A DNA stretch of 64,000 nucleotides. It comes from Pseudomonas sp. (GTDB lineage Bacteria; Pseudomonadota; Gammaproteobacteria; Pseudomonadales; Pseudomonadaceae). Positions 27,007-36,834 of the stretch are shown here, one piece after another; the stretch's first letter is position 1; every line of letters begins with the position of its first letter. A program made the translations under genes and the position numbers. The notes beneath the pieces are model-generated. The model searched no databases, was not told where the DNA came from, and was given only the letters and a program-made list of their open reading frames with translations. The stretch covers positions 140,319 through 204,318 of the forward strand of contig NZ_JAUYNT010000010.1 of assembly GCF_030698175.1 (NCBI RefSeq), in the 5' to 3' direction.

Positions 27007-27762
27007 CTACTGATAGCTGTTAAGGATGTCGTCGACATAGCCTTCGGCCCGCATCTTGTCGAGGGCGGCCTGCAGCTTCTGCACGACCTCGTCCGGGATC
27101 TCCCGGTTCAGCGCCAGAAACAGTTCGCCACTGTGAATGCGCAGTATCGTCTTCAAGCCCGAGACACCCTCCAGCTTGGCAAGATAACGCCCAGAGGTGT
27201 CGCCAGTAGCCCACAGGTCGATATTGCCATCCTGCAATTTCTTAATGTTCTCTTGGTCACGCAACGACAGCAGCGGCTCTAGCGTCTGCTCGACGAGGTA
27301 CTCGGCGATAGCATCACCCTTGTAAGCACCAACCTTAAACTTCTTAGCCTCTTCCAGCTTGCTCAGGCTGATCTTGCTGTCGCCTTTAGCCAGCAGTACC
27401 CAGTTGTTTGGGCCAATCGGGCCAACCCATTTGAACAACGCTTCACGCGCCGGCGTACGGGTGGTGGAGAACACCCCGTAACCGGGTTTCTCCAACGCCA
27501 GATTGTAAATACGATCCCACGGGAAGCGCAGGCTCAGCACGTACTTGACCCCGGCACGCTTGAACATCTCGCGGACGATGTCGGCGGCGATGCCATCAAT
27601 GTTTTCATCCGGGGCGAAGTTTTTGCCATTGATCGCCATGTTGTACGGCGGGTAATTCTCGGTGAGTAGAACGACGCTGTAGTTCTCGTCAATAGCGGCA
27701 AAAGCATTGCTAGCCAGCAGTAAGAAGCTGCCAACCAGCCCAAGCAATAGGTGTTTAAACAT
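27007..27762 (-). CDS. Periplasmic solute-binding protein, SBP family 3 (first paralogue)
   Basis: 251 residues with a signal peptide (LLLGLVGSFLLLASNAFA) and an amino-acid-type binding fold (VVLLTENYPPYNMAINGK; KVGAYKGDAIAEYL; DLWATGDTSGRYLA). No permease or ATPase gene is adjacent, so the ligand and partner are unknown. Closely resembles the next gene along its whole length, so the two arose by duplication. A pair of such genes sits next to hisF in P. aeruginosa as well (from memory). A 7-bp inverted repeat (GCGGTTC/GAACCGC) spans its upstream leader. Confidence 0.88.
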   Translation of the reverse strand: MFKHLLLGLVGSFLLLASNAFAAIDENYSVVLLTENYPPYNMAINGKNFAPDENIDGIAADIVREMFKRAGVKYVLSLRFPWDRIYNLALEKPGYGVFSTTRTPAREALFKWVGPIGPNNWVLLAKGDSKISLSKLEEAKKFKVGAYKGDAIAEYLVEQTLEPLLSLRDQENIKKLQDGNIDLWATGDTSGRYLAKLEGVSGLKTILRIHSGELFLALNREIPDEVVQKLQAALDKMRAEGYVDDILNSYQ

Positions 27763-27915
27763 AGCGGTTCTCTTTTTATAGGTAGGCGAACCGCCTCAGC
27801 ATACTCAACCACGCTGCCGGCGCCCAGCAGCGCTCGAACAAATGCGACCAGCTAGTCAGATACGCACTAACCCGCGGCTGTCGCACCAACCTCAAAGCGG
27901 CCCGGCAGTTACAAT

Positions 27916-28671
27916 TTACAGATAACGCTTCAGCACCTCGACGGCAAAACCGTCGGCGCGCATTTGCTCAAGCGCTGCTTGCAGCTTTTGCACCACGGCA
28001 TCCGGGGTCTCTTTGTTCAACGCCAGATAAAGCTGGGCGGTATTAAAGCGCAGCACGCTTTTCAAGCCGCTGACGCCCTCTTGCCGGGCTAAGTACAGGC
28101 CGGCCGGATCGCCGGTGGCCCACAGGTCGATATCGCCGCGCTGCAGTTTTTTGACGTTTTCCTGATCGCGCAAGGCGGTCAGCGGCTGCAAGCCTTGCTG
28201 GGTTAAATGCTCGGCAATAGCGTCGCCTTGGTAGGCGCCGATCTTGTACTGCTTAGCCTCTTCCAGGCTGTTGAGGCTGATCGAACTGTCCGCCTTGGCC
28301 AACAACACCCAGTCATCCGGGCCGAGCGGGCCGACCCATTTGAAATCCTTCTCGCGCTCCGGCAGACGTGCGGCCACGAATACGCCGTAACCCGGCTTTT
28401 CCAGCGCCATCTTGTAAATTCGATCCCAGGGGAAACGCAAGCTCAGCTGGTACTTAACGTCAGCGCGCTTGAACATCTCACGCACCAGATCGACGGCAAT
28501 GCCGTTGATATTTTCATCGCGGGCAAAGTTCTTGCCGTTGACTGCCATGTTGTAGGGCGGGAAGTTTTCCGTCAGCAACACCACCTCCGGGCTTGTCAGC
28601 TCCCCGGCGTGCGCGACGGTGGCGAACAACAAAGCAGCGGTGGCCAGGGCCAAGAACAGACGTTGCAACAT
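27916..28671 (-). CDS. Periplasmic solute-binding protein, SBP family 3 (second paralogue)
   Basis: 251 residues; signal peptide LFLALATAALLFATVAHA and the same blocks as its neighbour (VVLLTENFPPYNMAVNGK, RFPWDRIYKMALEKPGYGVF, DLWATGDPAGLYLA). Starts 51 bases after hisF. May be co-transcribed with the his genes, but no histidine-specific residue pattern can be claimed from sequence alone. Confidence 0.88.
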   Translation of the reverse strand: MLQRLFLALATAALLFATVAHAGELTSPEVVLLTENFPPYNMAVNGKNFARDENINGIAVDLVREMFKRADVKYQLSLRFPWDRIYKMALEKPGYGVFVAARLPEREKDFKWVGPLGPDDWVLLAKADSSISLNSLEEAKQYKIGAYQGDAIAEHLTQQGLQPLTALRDQENVKKLQRGDIDLWATGDPAGLYLARQEGVSGLKSVLRFNTAQLYLALNKETPDAVVQKLQAALEQMRADGFAVEVLKRYL

Positions 28672-28722
28672 GGGTAAGTACCTGCAAGTACAGCAACTAA
28701 AAAAGTGACGGCGGGCTAGCGT

Positions 28723-29493
28723 CTAGCGCACCACAATACCGCGACTGGCCAGATAGGCCTTGGCCTCGGGCACGGTGTATTCGCCAAAGTGGAAGATGCT
28801 GGCAGCCAGTACGGCCGAGGCCTTGCCTTCCAGAATGCCGGCGGCCAAGTGCTCCAGATTGCCGACGCCGCCCGAGGCGATTACCGGAATCCCCAAGGCT
28901 TCGCTAATGGCGCGGGTCACGCCGAGGTCGTAGCCGCTTTTAACGCCGTCCTGATCCATGCTGGTCAGCAGAATCTCGCCGGCGCCCAAGTCTTCCATTT
29001 TTTTCGCCCAGAGCACTGCGTCCAGCCCGGTGGGTTTGCGCCCGCCGTGGGTGAAGATTTCCCAGCGCGGCGTCTCGCCAGGCTTGGAGACCTTCTTGGC
29101 ATCGATGGCGACCACTATGCACTGCGAGCCAAAACGCGAGGCTGCCTCGCCGACAAACTCGGGGTTGAACACTGCGGCTGTATTGATCGAAACCTTGTCG
29201 GCGCCGGCATTCAGCAGGTTACGAATATCCTGCACGGTGCGCACGCCACCACCGACGGTGAGCGGGATAAACACCTGGCTGGCCATCCGCTCCACCGTGT
29301 GCAGCGTGGTGTCGCGGCCGTCGACACTGGCGGTGATATCGAGAAAGGTAATCTCGTCGGCGCCCTGCTCGTCGTAACGGCGGGCGATCTCCACCGGATC
29401 ACCGGCGTCACGGATGTTCTCGAACTTGACGCCCTTGACCACGCGACCGTTGTCGACGTCGAGGCAGGGGATGATTCTCTTGGCCAAGGCCAT
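28723..29493 (-). CDS. hisF: Imidazole glycerol phosphate synthase, cyclase subunit HisF
   Basis: (beta-alpha)8 barrel that uses ammonia from HisH and PRFAR to form imidazole glycerol phosphate and AICAR. 256 residues from [20 protein letters not shown]. Catalytic Asp in PCLDVDNGR and in [12 protein letters not shown]; phosphate loops VGGGVRT and ASGGVGN. A palindromic repeat immediately upstream separates it from hisA. Confidence 0.97.
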   Translation of the reverse strand: MALAKRIIPCLDVDNGRVVKGVKFENIRDAGDPVEIARRYDEQGADEITFLDITASVDGRDTTLHTVERMASQVFIPLTVGGGVRTVQDIRNLLNAGADKVSINTAAVFNPEFVGEAASRFGSQCIVVAIDAKKVSKPGETPRWEIFTHGGRKPTGLDAVLWAKKMEDLGAGEILLTSMDQDGVKSGYDLGVTRAISEALGIPVIASGGVGNLEHLAAGILEGKASAVLAASIFHFGEYTVPEAKAYLASRGIVVR

Positions 29494-29505
29494 AACGGTA
29501 CTCCC

Positions 29506-29587
29506 GTAGGATGGGTTGAGCGCAGCGATACCCATCAATCTGGTGGTTGGCGATGGGTTACACCGCTGCGCGGCTAACCCATCCTAC
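29506..29587. repeat. 82-bp palindromic GTAGGATGGGTT repeat between hisF and hisA
   Basis: Left arm identical in its 31 bases to those at 8515 and 11765; right arm GATGGGTTACACC...GGCTAACCCATCCTAC. It occupies almost the whole hisF/hisA gap and would form a hairpin in the his mRNA. Confidence 0.9.
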
Positions 29588-29590
29588 GGT

Positions 29591-30328
29591 TTAGCCCTTG
29601 TAGGCGTCGCAGAACGCCTGCGCTTCGGCCACATCCAGGGTGCCTTCGTAGATCGCCCGACCGGTGATGGCGCCGATGATGCCCGGCGCATTGGCCGCCA
29701 GCAGGGCGCGAATATCACCCAGATTATGGATGCCGCCGGAGGCGATCACCGGAATCTTGGTGGCGGCGGCCAAAGCAGCGGTGAAGCTCACATTGCAGCC
29801 CTGCATCATGCCGTCTTTAGCGATATCGGTATAAACGATGGCCGACACGCCGTCCGCCTCGAAGCGCTTGGCCAGATCAACCACCTGTACCGTGCTGATT
29901 TCGGCCCAGCCGTCGGTGGCGACGAAACCGTCTTTGGCATCCAGACCGACAATCACCTTGCCCGGAAACGCCTTGCAGGCGTCTGTCACAAACTGTGGAT
30001 CTTTGACCGCCTTGGTGCCGATGATCACGTAGCTGACCCCGGCCTTAACATAAGCCTCGATGGTCTCCAGCGAACGGATGCCGCCACCGATCTGGATCGG
30101 CAGCTGCGGGTAGCGCTTGGCAATCGCGGTGACCACTTCGCCATTGACTGGCTGGCCTTCGAAGGCGCCATTCAGGTCGACTAGATGCAAACGCCGGCAA
30201 CCGCCCTCGACCCATTTGGCGGCCATGCTTACTGGGTCATCGGAAAACACCGTGGAGTCTTCCATGCGGCCCTGACGCAGACGCACACAGGCGCCGTCCT
30301 TGAGATCGATAGCGGGGATAATCAGCAT
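29591..30328 (-). CDS. hisA: Phosphoribosylformimino-AICAR-phosphate isomerase HisA
   Basis: Barrel enzyme isomerising ProFAR to PRFAR in histidine synthesis. 245 residues, start [20 protein letters not shown]. Catalytic Asp in PAIDLKDG and in [13 protein letters not shown]; phosphate loops IGGGIRS and ASGGIHN. Upstream neighbours are the DUF2164 gene and hisH, downstream hisF. Confidence 0.97.
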   Translation of the reverse strand: MLIIPAIDLKDGACVRLRQGRMEDSTVFSDDPVSMAAKWVEGGCRRLHLVDLNGAFEGQPVNGEVVTAIAKRYPQLPIQIGGGIRSLETIEAYVKAGVSYVIIGTKAVKDPQFVTDACKAFPGKVIVGLDAKDGFVATDGWAEISTVQVVDLAKRFEADGVSAIVYTDIAKDGMMQGCNVSFTAALAAATKIPVIASGGIHNLGDIRALLAANAPGIIGAITGRAIYEGTLDVAEAQAFCDAYKG

Positions 30329-30391
30329 CGCTTGAACCTGCTTAAGTCACAAAAGTTAAAAAATAGAAGGCGACAATCAGTCGCTAATGGC

Positions 30392-30655
30392 TCAGCTCTT
30401 TTCCAACGCCCAGAGGTCGCTTTCAATGCTCTCGAAGCGCTCTTTAAGCACGCCCTGCACATCCAGTACCGCCTGGTTATAGATCAGCGGGCCACATTCT
30501 TTGATAAAGAAATCCAGCAATTCCTCGGCCTCGAAGCCGCCCATCTCCAACTCGAAGCGCTCGGCCATCAAGCCTTTAATGGCCTGCCCAAGCACGCCGC
30601 GCTGCTGGGCGCTGAACTGAAAAACCGGCTCGACCGGCTTCTTGACCCGACTCAT
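30392..30655 (-). CDS. DUF2164 family small protein
   Basis: 87-residue protein without membrane segment; blocks MAERFELEMGGFEAEELLDF and ECGPLIYNQAVLDV match the DUF2164 family as I know it. The ATG overlaps the hisH stop (TAATG). Function unknown; its location inside the his operon suggests only co-expression. Confidence 0.82.
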   Translation of the reverse strand: MSRVKKPVEPVFQFSAQQRGVLGQAIKGLMAERFELEMGGFEAEELLDFFIKECGPLIYNQAVLDVQGVLKERFESIESDLWALEKS

Positions 30656-31293
30656 TACCAGCGACCATCCCAGGCGGCAAAGTTCTGCAGCAACTGCAGG
30701 CCGTGGGTGTGGCTTTTTTCCGGGTGAAACTGCACGGCAAAGCGCGAGCCTTCGGCCAGGGCGGCGGCAAAGTCTTTGCCGTAATGGCCGCGACCGACCA
30801 CCTGCTGAGGCTTGCCGGCATCGATGTAATAACTGTGCACGAAGTAGAAACGCGCCAGGTCCGGGATGTTGTGCCAGAGCGGATGGTTGACCGACTGCGC
30901 CACTTCATTCCAGCCCATATGCGGGACTTTCAGCTGCTCGCCGTCCTCGACCATGCCCTTGCCGAAGAAACGCACTTGCCCTGGGAACAGGCCGATGCAA
31001 TCGACGCCGTCGTTCTCTTCGCTGCGCTCCAGCAATGCCTGCATGCCGACGCAGATGCCGAGAAACGGCCGGTCGGCGCTGACTTCACGCACCAGCTCAT
31101 CGAAGCCCAGTCGCTTGATCTCGGCCATGCAATCGCGAATCGCGCCGACGCCGGGAAATACCACCCGATCGGCCTCACGAATCACATTGGCATCGCTGGT
31201 CACCAGCACTTTACCGGCACCGACGTGTTCGAGGGCCTTGGCGACCGAGTGCAGGTTGCCCATGCCATAGTCGATTACTGCAACCGTCTGCAT
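30655..31293 (-). CDS. hisH: Imidazole glycerol phosphate synthase, glutaminase subunit HisH
   Basis: Class I glutamine amidotransferase delivering ammonia to HisF. 212 residues. Start [20 protein letters not shown]; nucleophile Cys in [12 protein letters not shown]; His-Glu pair in [12 protein letters not shown]. Begins directly after the hisB stop. Confidence 0.97.
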   Translation of the reverse strand: MQTVAVIDYGMGNLHSVAKALEHVGAGKVLVTSDANVIREADRVVFPGVGAIRDCMAEIKRLGFDELVREVSADRPFLGICVGMQALLERSEENDGVDCIGLFPGQVRFFGKGMVEDGEQLKVPHMGWNEVAQSVNHPLWHNIPDLARFYFVHSYYIDAGKPQQVVGRGHYGKDFAAALAEGSRFAVQFHPEKSHTHGLQLLQNFAAWDGRW

Positions 31294-31887
31294 TTACAGG
31301 CAACCCTTGGTCGATGGCATTTGCCCGGCCATCCGTGGGTCCAGCTCGCAGGCCATGCGCAGGGCGCGGCCAAAGGCTTTAAACACGGTTTCGATCTGAT
31401 GGTGGGTGTTGGTGCCACGCAGGTTGTCGATGTGCAGGCTGACCAGTGCGTGATTCACAAAACCTTGGAAGAACTCCTGGAACAGATCCACATCGAAACC
31501 ACCGACCACCGCACGGGTGAAGGGCACGTGCATCTGCAGGCCCGGACGGCCGGAGAAATCGATCACGACCCGCGACAGCGCTTCGTCCAGCGGCACATAG
31601 GAATGGCCGTAACGGACCAGGCCCTTCTTGTCGCCGACCGCCTTGGCAAAGGCTTGGCCGAGGGTGATACCGACGTCTTCGACGGTGTGGTGATCGTCGA
31701 TATGCAGGTCGCCATTGCACTCGATATCGAGGTCGAACAACCCGTGACGGGCGATCTGGTCGAGCATGTGCTCAAGGAAGGGCACACCAATGGCGAAGCG
31801 CGCCTTGCCGGTGCCATCCAAGTTGATCGAGACCTTAACCTGGGTCTCCAGCGTGTTGCGCTCGACGCATGCGGTACGTTCGGCCAT
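31294..31887 (-). CDS. hisB: Imidazoleglycerol-phosphate dehydratase HisB
   Basis: Manganese enzyme converting imidazole glycerol phosphate to imidazole acetol phosphate. 197 residues: the monofunctional form, without the phosphatase domain found in E. coli HisB. Metal-binding HLD/HHTVED motifs: [32 protein letters not shown]. First gene of the hisB-hisH-DUF2164-hisA-hisF group, divergent from the PanM-like gene. Confidence 0.97.
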   Translation of the reverse strand: MAERTACVERNTLETQVKVSINLDGTGKARFAIGVPFLEHMLDQIARHGLFDLDIECNGDLHIDDHHTVEDVGITLGQAFAKAVGDKKGLVRYGHSYVPLDEALSRVVIDFSGRPGLQMHVPFTRAVVGGFDVDLFQEFFQGFVNHALVSLHIDNLRGTNTHHQIETVFKAFGRALRMACELDPRMAGQMPSTKGCL

Positions 31888-32057
31888 CACCAGCTCCAAA
31901 ATTAGCTTGCGCAAAAGGCAGCCATTATAGGCGGGCCGAGCCTTTGACGGCTACCAGCGGCTGTCACCCAGGTTTACACTCGCCGCCCCACGAGCATGGT
32001 GAAAATTACTGCGCTTGGTTATGTCGCGTTAAAACTGTTTTAGCCGAGGAGCCGCCC

Positions 32058-32405
32058 ATGCCGGTTTACGTCGAATTTGTCCGCCAGCCCAGCGCCCAAG
32101 ACCGCAGCGACCTGGCCAAGGTCTACGCCGACGCGCCCGACTGGCTGCTGGCCCCGCACGCCAATGCCGACGCGCTGATTGGCGCCGGCATCGCCAGCGG
32201 CCAACTGATCGCCGGACGCTTCAACGACCGCCTGCTGGGCGCCGCGCTACTCGAGCAAGGCCCGGATTGCTGGCGCCTGTCGCACCTGTGCGTGCGGCAA
32301 ATCACCCGCCAACGCGGCGTCGGCCGTCGCTTGCTGGACGAAGCCCAGCGCCTGGCCAACGAAACCGGCCAGCCACTGCAACTCGCCGAGCATTTAGAAA
32401 AATAA
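32058..32405 (+). CDS. GNAT-domain protein similar to PanM/PanZ
   Basis: 115 residues with GAGGAG six bases upstream of the ATG. The layout follows PanZ (PanM): an N-terminal SAQDRSDLAKVY, central AGRFNDRLLGAALL, and acetyl-CoA loop QITRQRGVGRRLLDEA. PanZ of enterobacteria binds acetyl-CoA and promotes PanD maturation or inhibits it; whether that holds here is unknown. An ordinary small N-acetyltransferase is the alternative. It lacks the last ~15 residues of E. coli PanZ. Confidence 0.75.
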   Translation: MPVYVEFVRQPSAQDRSDLAKVYADAPDWLLAPHANADALIGAGIASGQLIAGRFNDRLLGAALLEQGPDCWRLSHLCVRQITRQRGVGRRLLDEAQRLANETGQPLQLAEHLEK

Positions 32406-32488
32406 AGCCCTCGGCTCTGTTAACGTTTCGCACCCTGCCGCCGGACAATCTCTGAGGCAAACGCCACCAGCCGACGCGCCACAGACCC

Positions 32489-32586
32489 TGTAGGAGCGGC
32501 TTTAGCCGCGAATCAATTCAAGCAACCCTGCCGCTCGCAAATATTGCGCCGACCTCACGAGCCTTCGCGGCTAAAGCCGCTCCTAC
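32489..32586. repeat. Inverted pair of REP sequences upstream of asmA
   Basis: TGTAGGAGCGGCTTTAGCCG at 32489 and its inverse at 32565, separated by ~53 bases. The rest of the gap (32406-32781) holds a possible -10 TATACT at 32726 for asmA and no gene. Confidence 0.9.
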
Positions 32587-32781
32587 TACAGCCCTAGCAG
32601 CCTGCTGCGATTTAGCCCCCGGCAACCACAACTCAGCAAAGTCTGGGAACCGCCCGCCCACTTCGCCCTCCAACCCGTTACATCGGCCACGGCCATGGCA
32701 CGCCAGCTGCGGCAAACTGCTGCGGTATACTCGCGGCACTATTGCTACTTCTCGTAATTGCTCTCACTAAAGGACTGATCC

Positions 32782-34992
32782 ATGAAGGCACTCGGCAAAC
32801 TGGCGGGTCTGATTTTTCTCGGATTACTGTTGGTCATTGTGATCCTGGGTTTTGCCCTGACCCAGTTTTTTGATCCCAATGACTACAAAGATAAAATCCG
32901 CCAGATTGCCCGCGACAAGGCCAATCTTGAGCTGACCATCAATGGCGACATCGGCTGGAGCCTGTTCCCCTGGCTGGGTCTGGAGCTGACCGAGACCACC
33001 CTGGCCAGCGCCACCACGCCGACCCAGCCGTTTGCCGACCTGCGCCTGCTGGGCCTGTCGGTACGCGTGCTGCCGCTGCTGCGCAAAGAAGTGCAGATGA
33101 GCGATATTCGCATCGACGGCCTCAACCTGACCCTGCAGCGTGACGAGCAAGGCCACGGCAACTGGCAAGACATCGGCCGTCCAGCCAAACCGGCCAGCAC
33201 TGCCGTTAGTACCAGCGCCCCCGCCGACAACGGCGCCGCCGTACCGGCGCCGGCCAGCAAACAACCCATGCGCCTGGACATCGACAGCCTGAGCCTGACT
33301 AACTCGCGGATCGCCTATCGCGACGGCAAAACCGGCCAGCAATACAGCGCCGAAAACATCCAGCTCAACACCGGCGCCATTCGTGAAGGCGCCAGCATTC
33401 CCCTGCAATTCAGCGCCCTGCTGGCCAGCAACCAGCCCGTGCTGCAGGCCCGTACCGAGCTGCAAGGCCAGTTGCGCTTCGACCGCGCGCTCAAGCGCTA
33501 CCAGCTGGAAGACCTGAAACTCTCCGGTGAAGTCTCTGGCGAACAGCTGCAAGGCAAGACCCTGACCTTCGCCACCCAGGGCCAGCTATTGCTCGACCAG
33601 GCCGCACAAGTCGCCGAATGGAGTGGCCTGAAGCTGTCAGTCAATCAACTGCGCGCCCTTGGCGAGCTGAAAATCCGCAACCTCGACAGCGAGCCAGCCC
33701 TGGACGGCGGCGTGTCGATTGCAGCGCTCAACCTGCGCGAATTTCTGCCCGGCATCGGCCAACCCTTGCCGGCGATGAGTGACAGCAACGCCCTGACTAA
33801 ATTTGAGCTGGTCAGTCGCCTCAAAGGCACTCGCAACAGCCTGAAACTGGAAGAACTAAACCTCAAACTGGATGACAGCAGCTTCACCGGCAGCCTGGCC
33901 GTCAGCGACTTCGCCAAGCAAGCCTTGCGCGCCCAACTCAAAGGCGACCAGCTCAACCTCGACCGCTACCTGCCGCCCACCAATAAAGACGCCGCCAACG
34001 CCCGCCAAGCCGAAGTAAACACTGTGCTGGCGGCGGCAGGTTCTGCCGGCACCAGCGAACTGCCCAAGGCCCCGACCCAGCAAGCCTGGAGCGAAGCGAC
34101 CGTGCTGCCGATCGAGCGCCTGCGCAGCCTCAACGCACAGCTGGGCCTGAGCCTCGGCCAACTGACCCTGCATCAGCTGCCGATGGAAAACTTCAACCTC
34201 AAAGCCGAGGGCAAAGACGGCCGGCTCAACCTCAGCGAACTGCGCGGCGAGCTGTATAACGGTAACTTCAGCGCCAGCGCCAGCCTCGACGTGCAACCGG
34301 TCACGCCCGTGCTCGGCCTGCAAACCAAGATCAGCCGGGTAGCCGCCGAGCAACTGCTTAAAGGCCTCGGGCAAAAGCCCAGCGTCAGCGGCGCCCTCGA
34401 CCTCAGCGCCGACCTGCGCAGCAGCGGCAACAGCCAAAAAGCCTGGGTCGACAACCTCAGCGGCCCGGCCAACTTCGCCATCAATGACGGCGTGCTGTTC
34501 GACGCCAATCTCGAACAGCAGCTGTGCCAAGGCATCGCCACCCTCAATCGCAAGACCCTCAGTGGTGAGGCGCGCGGCAAGGACACCGCCTTCGAAACCC
34601 TCGGTGGCAACTTGAACATCATCAACGGCGTCGCCAGCAACCCCGACCTTAAAGTCCGGATTCAAGGCCTGAGCGTCAACGGCGACGGCGCCCTCGACCT
34701 GCGCGTGCTGGCCATGGACTACCGCGTCGGCATCATCATCGAAGGCGACAAGAGCGCCATGCCCGACCCGGCCTGCCAAATCAACCAGCGCTACGTCGGC
34801 CTCGAATGGCCGCTGCTCTGCCGTGGCCCGCTGGAACTCGGCGCCAAAGCCTGCCGCATCGACAAAAACGGTCTGGGCAAGATTGCCGGCAAACTGGCCA
34901 CCGAAAAACTCGGCGACAAGATCGAAGAGAAACTCGGCGACAAAGTCAGCCCTGAGTTGAAAGACGCGCTCAAAGGTCTATTCAAGCGATGA
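32782..34992 (+). CDS. asmA: AsmA family protein
   Basis: 736-residue bridge-type lipid transport/assembly family protein anchored in the inner membrane. One N-terminal membrane segment ([20 protein letters not shown]) followed by the AsmA start [20 protein letters not shown]; the C-terminal AsmA-like repeat domain includes [20 protein letters not shown] and [16 protein letters not shown]. Longer than E. coli AsmA (617). mutY overlaps its stop by four bases, so the two are coupled. Confidence 0.93.
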   Translation: MKALGKLAGLIFLGLLLVIVILGFALTQFFDPNDYKDKIRQIARDKANLELTINGDIGWSLFPWLGLELTETTLASATTPTQPFADLRLLGLSVRVLPLLRKEVQMSDIRIDGLNLTLQRDEQGHGNWQDIGRPAKPASTAVSTSAPADNGAAVPAPASKQPMRLDIDSLSLTNSRIAYRDGKTGQQYSAENIQLNTGAIREGASIPLQFSALLASNQPVLQARTELQGQLRFDRALKRYQLEDLKLSGEVSGEQLQGKTLTFATQGQLLLDQAAQVAEWSGLKLSVNQLRALGELKIRNLDSEPALDGGVSIAALNLREFLPGIGQPLPAMSDSNALTKFELVSRLKGTRNSLKLEELNLKLDDSSFTGSLAVSDFAKQALRAQLKGDQLNLDRYLPPTNKDAANARQAEVNTVLAAAGSAGTSELPKAPTQQAWSEATVLPIERLRSLNAQLGLSLGQLTLHQLPMENFNLKAEGKDGRLNLSELRGELYNGNFSASASLDVQPVTPVLGLQTKISRVAAEQLLKGLGQKPSVSGALDLSADLRSSGNSQKAWVDNLSGPANFAINDGVLFDANLEQQLCQGIATLNRKTLSGEARGKDTAFETLGGNLNIINGVASNPDLKVRIQGLSVNGDGALDLRVLAMDYRVGIIIEGDKSAMPDPACQINQRYVGLEWPLLCRGPLELGAKACRIDKNGLGKIAGKLATEKLGDKIEEKLGDKVSPELKDALKGLFKR

Positions 34993-36071
34993 GTCCCGAG
35001 CAATTTGGCGCCGCCGTACTCACCTGGTACGACCAACACGGCCGCAAAGACCTGCCCTGGCAACAGGGCATCACGCCTTATCGGGTCTGGGTCTCGGAGA
35101 TCATGCTGCAGCAAACCCAGGTCAGCACCGTACTGGGTTACTTCGAGCGGTTTATGGCCGCGCTGCCGAACGTGCAGGCCCTGGCCGCCGCGCCCGTCGA
35201 TGAAGTGCTGCACCTGTGGACCGGCCTGGGCTACTACACCCGCGCGCGCAACCTGCAAAAAACCGCGCAAATCGTGGTGGCCGAACATGCCGGGCAATTC
35301 CCCACATCGGTCGAGCAACTGACCGCCCTGCCCGGCATCGGCCGCTCCACCGCCGGCGCCATCGCCAGCCTGAGCATGGGCCTGCGCGCACCGATTCTGG
35401 ATGGCAACGTCAAGCGTGTGCTGGCCCGTTACGCAGCCCAGGAAGGCTATCCGGGCGAGCCCAAGGTCGCCGCACAACTCTGGGCGCTGGCCGAGCAACT
35501 GACCCCGCCCGCACGGGTCAATCACTACACCCAGGCGATGATGGATCTCGGCGCCACCCTCTGCACCCGCAGCAAACCCAGCTGCCTGCTCTGCCCGCTG
35601 CAAACCGGCTGCCAGGCACAGATGCTCGGGCTGCAAAGCCGCTACCCAATCCCCAAGCCGCGCAAACAGCTGCCACAAAAAACCACCCTGATGCCGCTGC
35701 TGGCCAATCGCGACGGCGCCATCCTGCTCTATCGCCGCCCGCCCAGCGGTCTGTGGGGCGGTCTGTGGAGCCTGCCCGAACTGCAAACCAGCGACGAACT
35801 AGCCGCCCTCGCCCAGCAACAAGGCCTGAGCCTCGGCCAACAGCAGCCCATGGCCCAGCTCAAACACACCTTCAGCCACTTTCAGCTGACCATCGAACCG
35901 CGACTGATCCACGTCGAGCACTCACTCAGCGCCGTGGCCGAGGGCGACTGGCTCTGGTATAACCTCGCCACCCCGCAGCGCTTAGGGCTAGCCGCCCCGG
36001 TGAAGACGCTGCTAAAACGCGCCGCCGAGCAATTAAGCGCCGGCCAACCAAACACCGGAGAGTTGTCATGA
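34989..36071 (+). CDS. mutY: A/G-specific adenine DNA glycosylase MutY
   Basis: Removes adenine mispaired with 8-oxoguanine. 360 residues. Catalytic Glu in EIMLQQTQV, helix-hairpin-helix [15 protein letters not shown], catalytic Asp in [13 protein letters not shown], iron-sulfur ligands C-X6-C-X2-C-X5-C in [17 protein letters not shown], and a C-terminal NUDIX-like domain that reads 8-oxoG. Overlaps asmA before it and yggX after it (ATGA both times). Confidence 0.97.
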   Translation: MSPEQFGAAVLTWYDQHGRKDLPWQQGITPYRVWVSEIMLQQTQVSTVLGYFERFMAALPNVQALAAAPVDEVLHLWTGLGYYTRARNLQKTAQIVVAEHAGQFPTSVEQLTALPGIGRSTAGAIASLSMGLRAPILDGNVKRVLARYAAQEGYPGEPKVAAQLWALAEQLTPPARVNHYTQAMMDLGATLCTRSKPSCLLCPLQTGCQAQMLGLQSRYPIPKPRKQLPQKTTLMPLLANRDGAILLYRRPPSGLWGGLWSLPELQTSDELAALAQQQGLSLGQQQPMAQLKHTFSHFQLTIEPRLIHVEHSLSAVAEGDWLWYNLATPQRLGLAAPVKTLLKRAAEQLSAGQPNTGELS

Positions 36072-36340
36072 CCCGCACCGTCATCTGCCGCAAGCACAAG
36101 CAAGAACTGCCCGGCCTTGAGCGCCCGCCCTATCCCGGCGCCAAAGGCGAAGACATCTTCCAGAACGTCTCCAAGCAAGCCTGGGATGAATGGCAAAAAC
36201 ACCAAACCATGCTGATCAACGAACGTCGCCTGAACATGATGAATGCCGAGGACCGCAAATTCCTCCAGACCGAGATGGACAAGTTCTTATCCGGCGAAGA
36301 ATACGCCAAGGCTGACGGCTACGTGCCCCCCAGCGCCTGA
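36068..36340 (+). CDS. yggX: Fe(2+)-trafficking protein YggX
   Basis: 90-residue protein linked to iron handling and protection of iron-sulfur clusters. Start [20 protein letters not shown] with the conserved Cys7, then [18 protein letters not shown] and the [11 protein letters not shown] segment (here [11 protein letters not shown]). Overlaps mutY, an iron-sulfur enzyme, by four bases. Confidence 0.96.
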   Translation: MTRTVICRKHKQELPGLERPPYPGAKGEDIFQNVSKQAWDEWQKHQTMLINERRLNMMNAEDRKFLQTEMDKFLSGEEYAKADGYVPPSA

Positions 36341-36391
36341 GGCAAAAACAGCGTAAGCGGCGGTAATCGCTAAGTATTTTTCAATAAATAT

Positions 36392-36420
36392 TTGACAGCC
36401 CCCCGGAAAAACAGTCTAAT
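36392..36420 (+). promoter_or_regulatory. Sigma-70 promoter of tRNA-Phe
   Basis: TTGACA (36392-36397), 17-base spacer, TCTAAT (36415-36420), 10 bases before the mature tRNA start. Confidence 0.85.
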
Positions 36421-36430
36421 GCGCCCCGTT

Positions 36431-36506
36431 GCCCGGATAGCTCAGTCGGTAGAGCAGGGGATTGAAAATCCCCGTGTCGGCGGTTCGATTCCGTCTCCGG
36501 GCACCA
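36431..36506 (+). tRNA. tRNA-Phe (GAA)
   Basis: 76-nt cloverleaf starting GCCCGGATAGCTCAGTCGG, anticodon GAA at 36464-36466, T-loop GGTTCGATTCC, acceptor closing CCGGGC and encoded CCA. Followed by a terminator. Confidence 0.97.
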
Positions 36507-36517
36507 CAAATACCGAG

Positions 36518-36553
36518 AAACCCCAAGCGAAGTTAAATTCCTTGGGGTTTTTT
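36518..36553 (+). terminator. Terminator of tRNA-Phe
   Basis: 10-bp stem AAACCCCAAG / CTTGGGGTTT with a T-run following. The next ~240 bases up to the ice-binding gene contain no convincing gene. Confidence 0.9.
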
Positions 36554-36791
36554 CTTGCCTGGAATTTATGGCTCCTGGAGCATTTCTGGACCACCCCTCT
36601 TTCCCCTCTGGTAGCCTGCCCAGACTCGACTCGTGACGCGCCGCCGGCCATAGGAGAGCCTGATCGGTTACGAGTGGACGGTTTGCGCAATAAATAAATC
36701 CGTCCCCTTTTAGCCTTCCTAGCCTTCTGGACACAGTGCGTCTAAGCCAATGCGCTGGTGCGGTCGGGCTCTGAAAAGACCGTCTGTTTTA

Positions 36792-36823
36792 GCGCCTACC
36801 CATGCGGGTGCGTGGGCAGGCGC
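36792..36823 (-). terminator. Hairpin after the ice-binding protein gene
   Basis: Stem GCGCCT-A-CCCA pairs with TGGG-C-AGGCGC, 12 bases past the stop of the minus-strand gene; a weak T-run is absent, so termination is probable but not certain. Confidence 0.5.
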
Positions 36824-36834
36824 AAGTTGGGGCC

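Noticed and set aside
36431..36506. Attachment site copy for tRNA-Phe within the window
   Set aside because: No direct repeat of the tRNA 3' end was found downstream, so no att site is claimed.
36381..36734. 117-codon minus-strand frame over tRNA-Phe
   Set aside because: Overlaps the tRNA gene and its terminator; a well-known annotation artefact.
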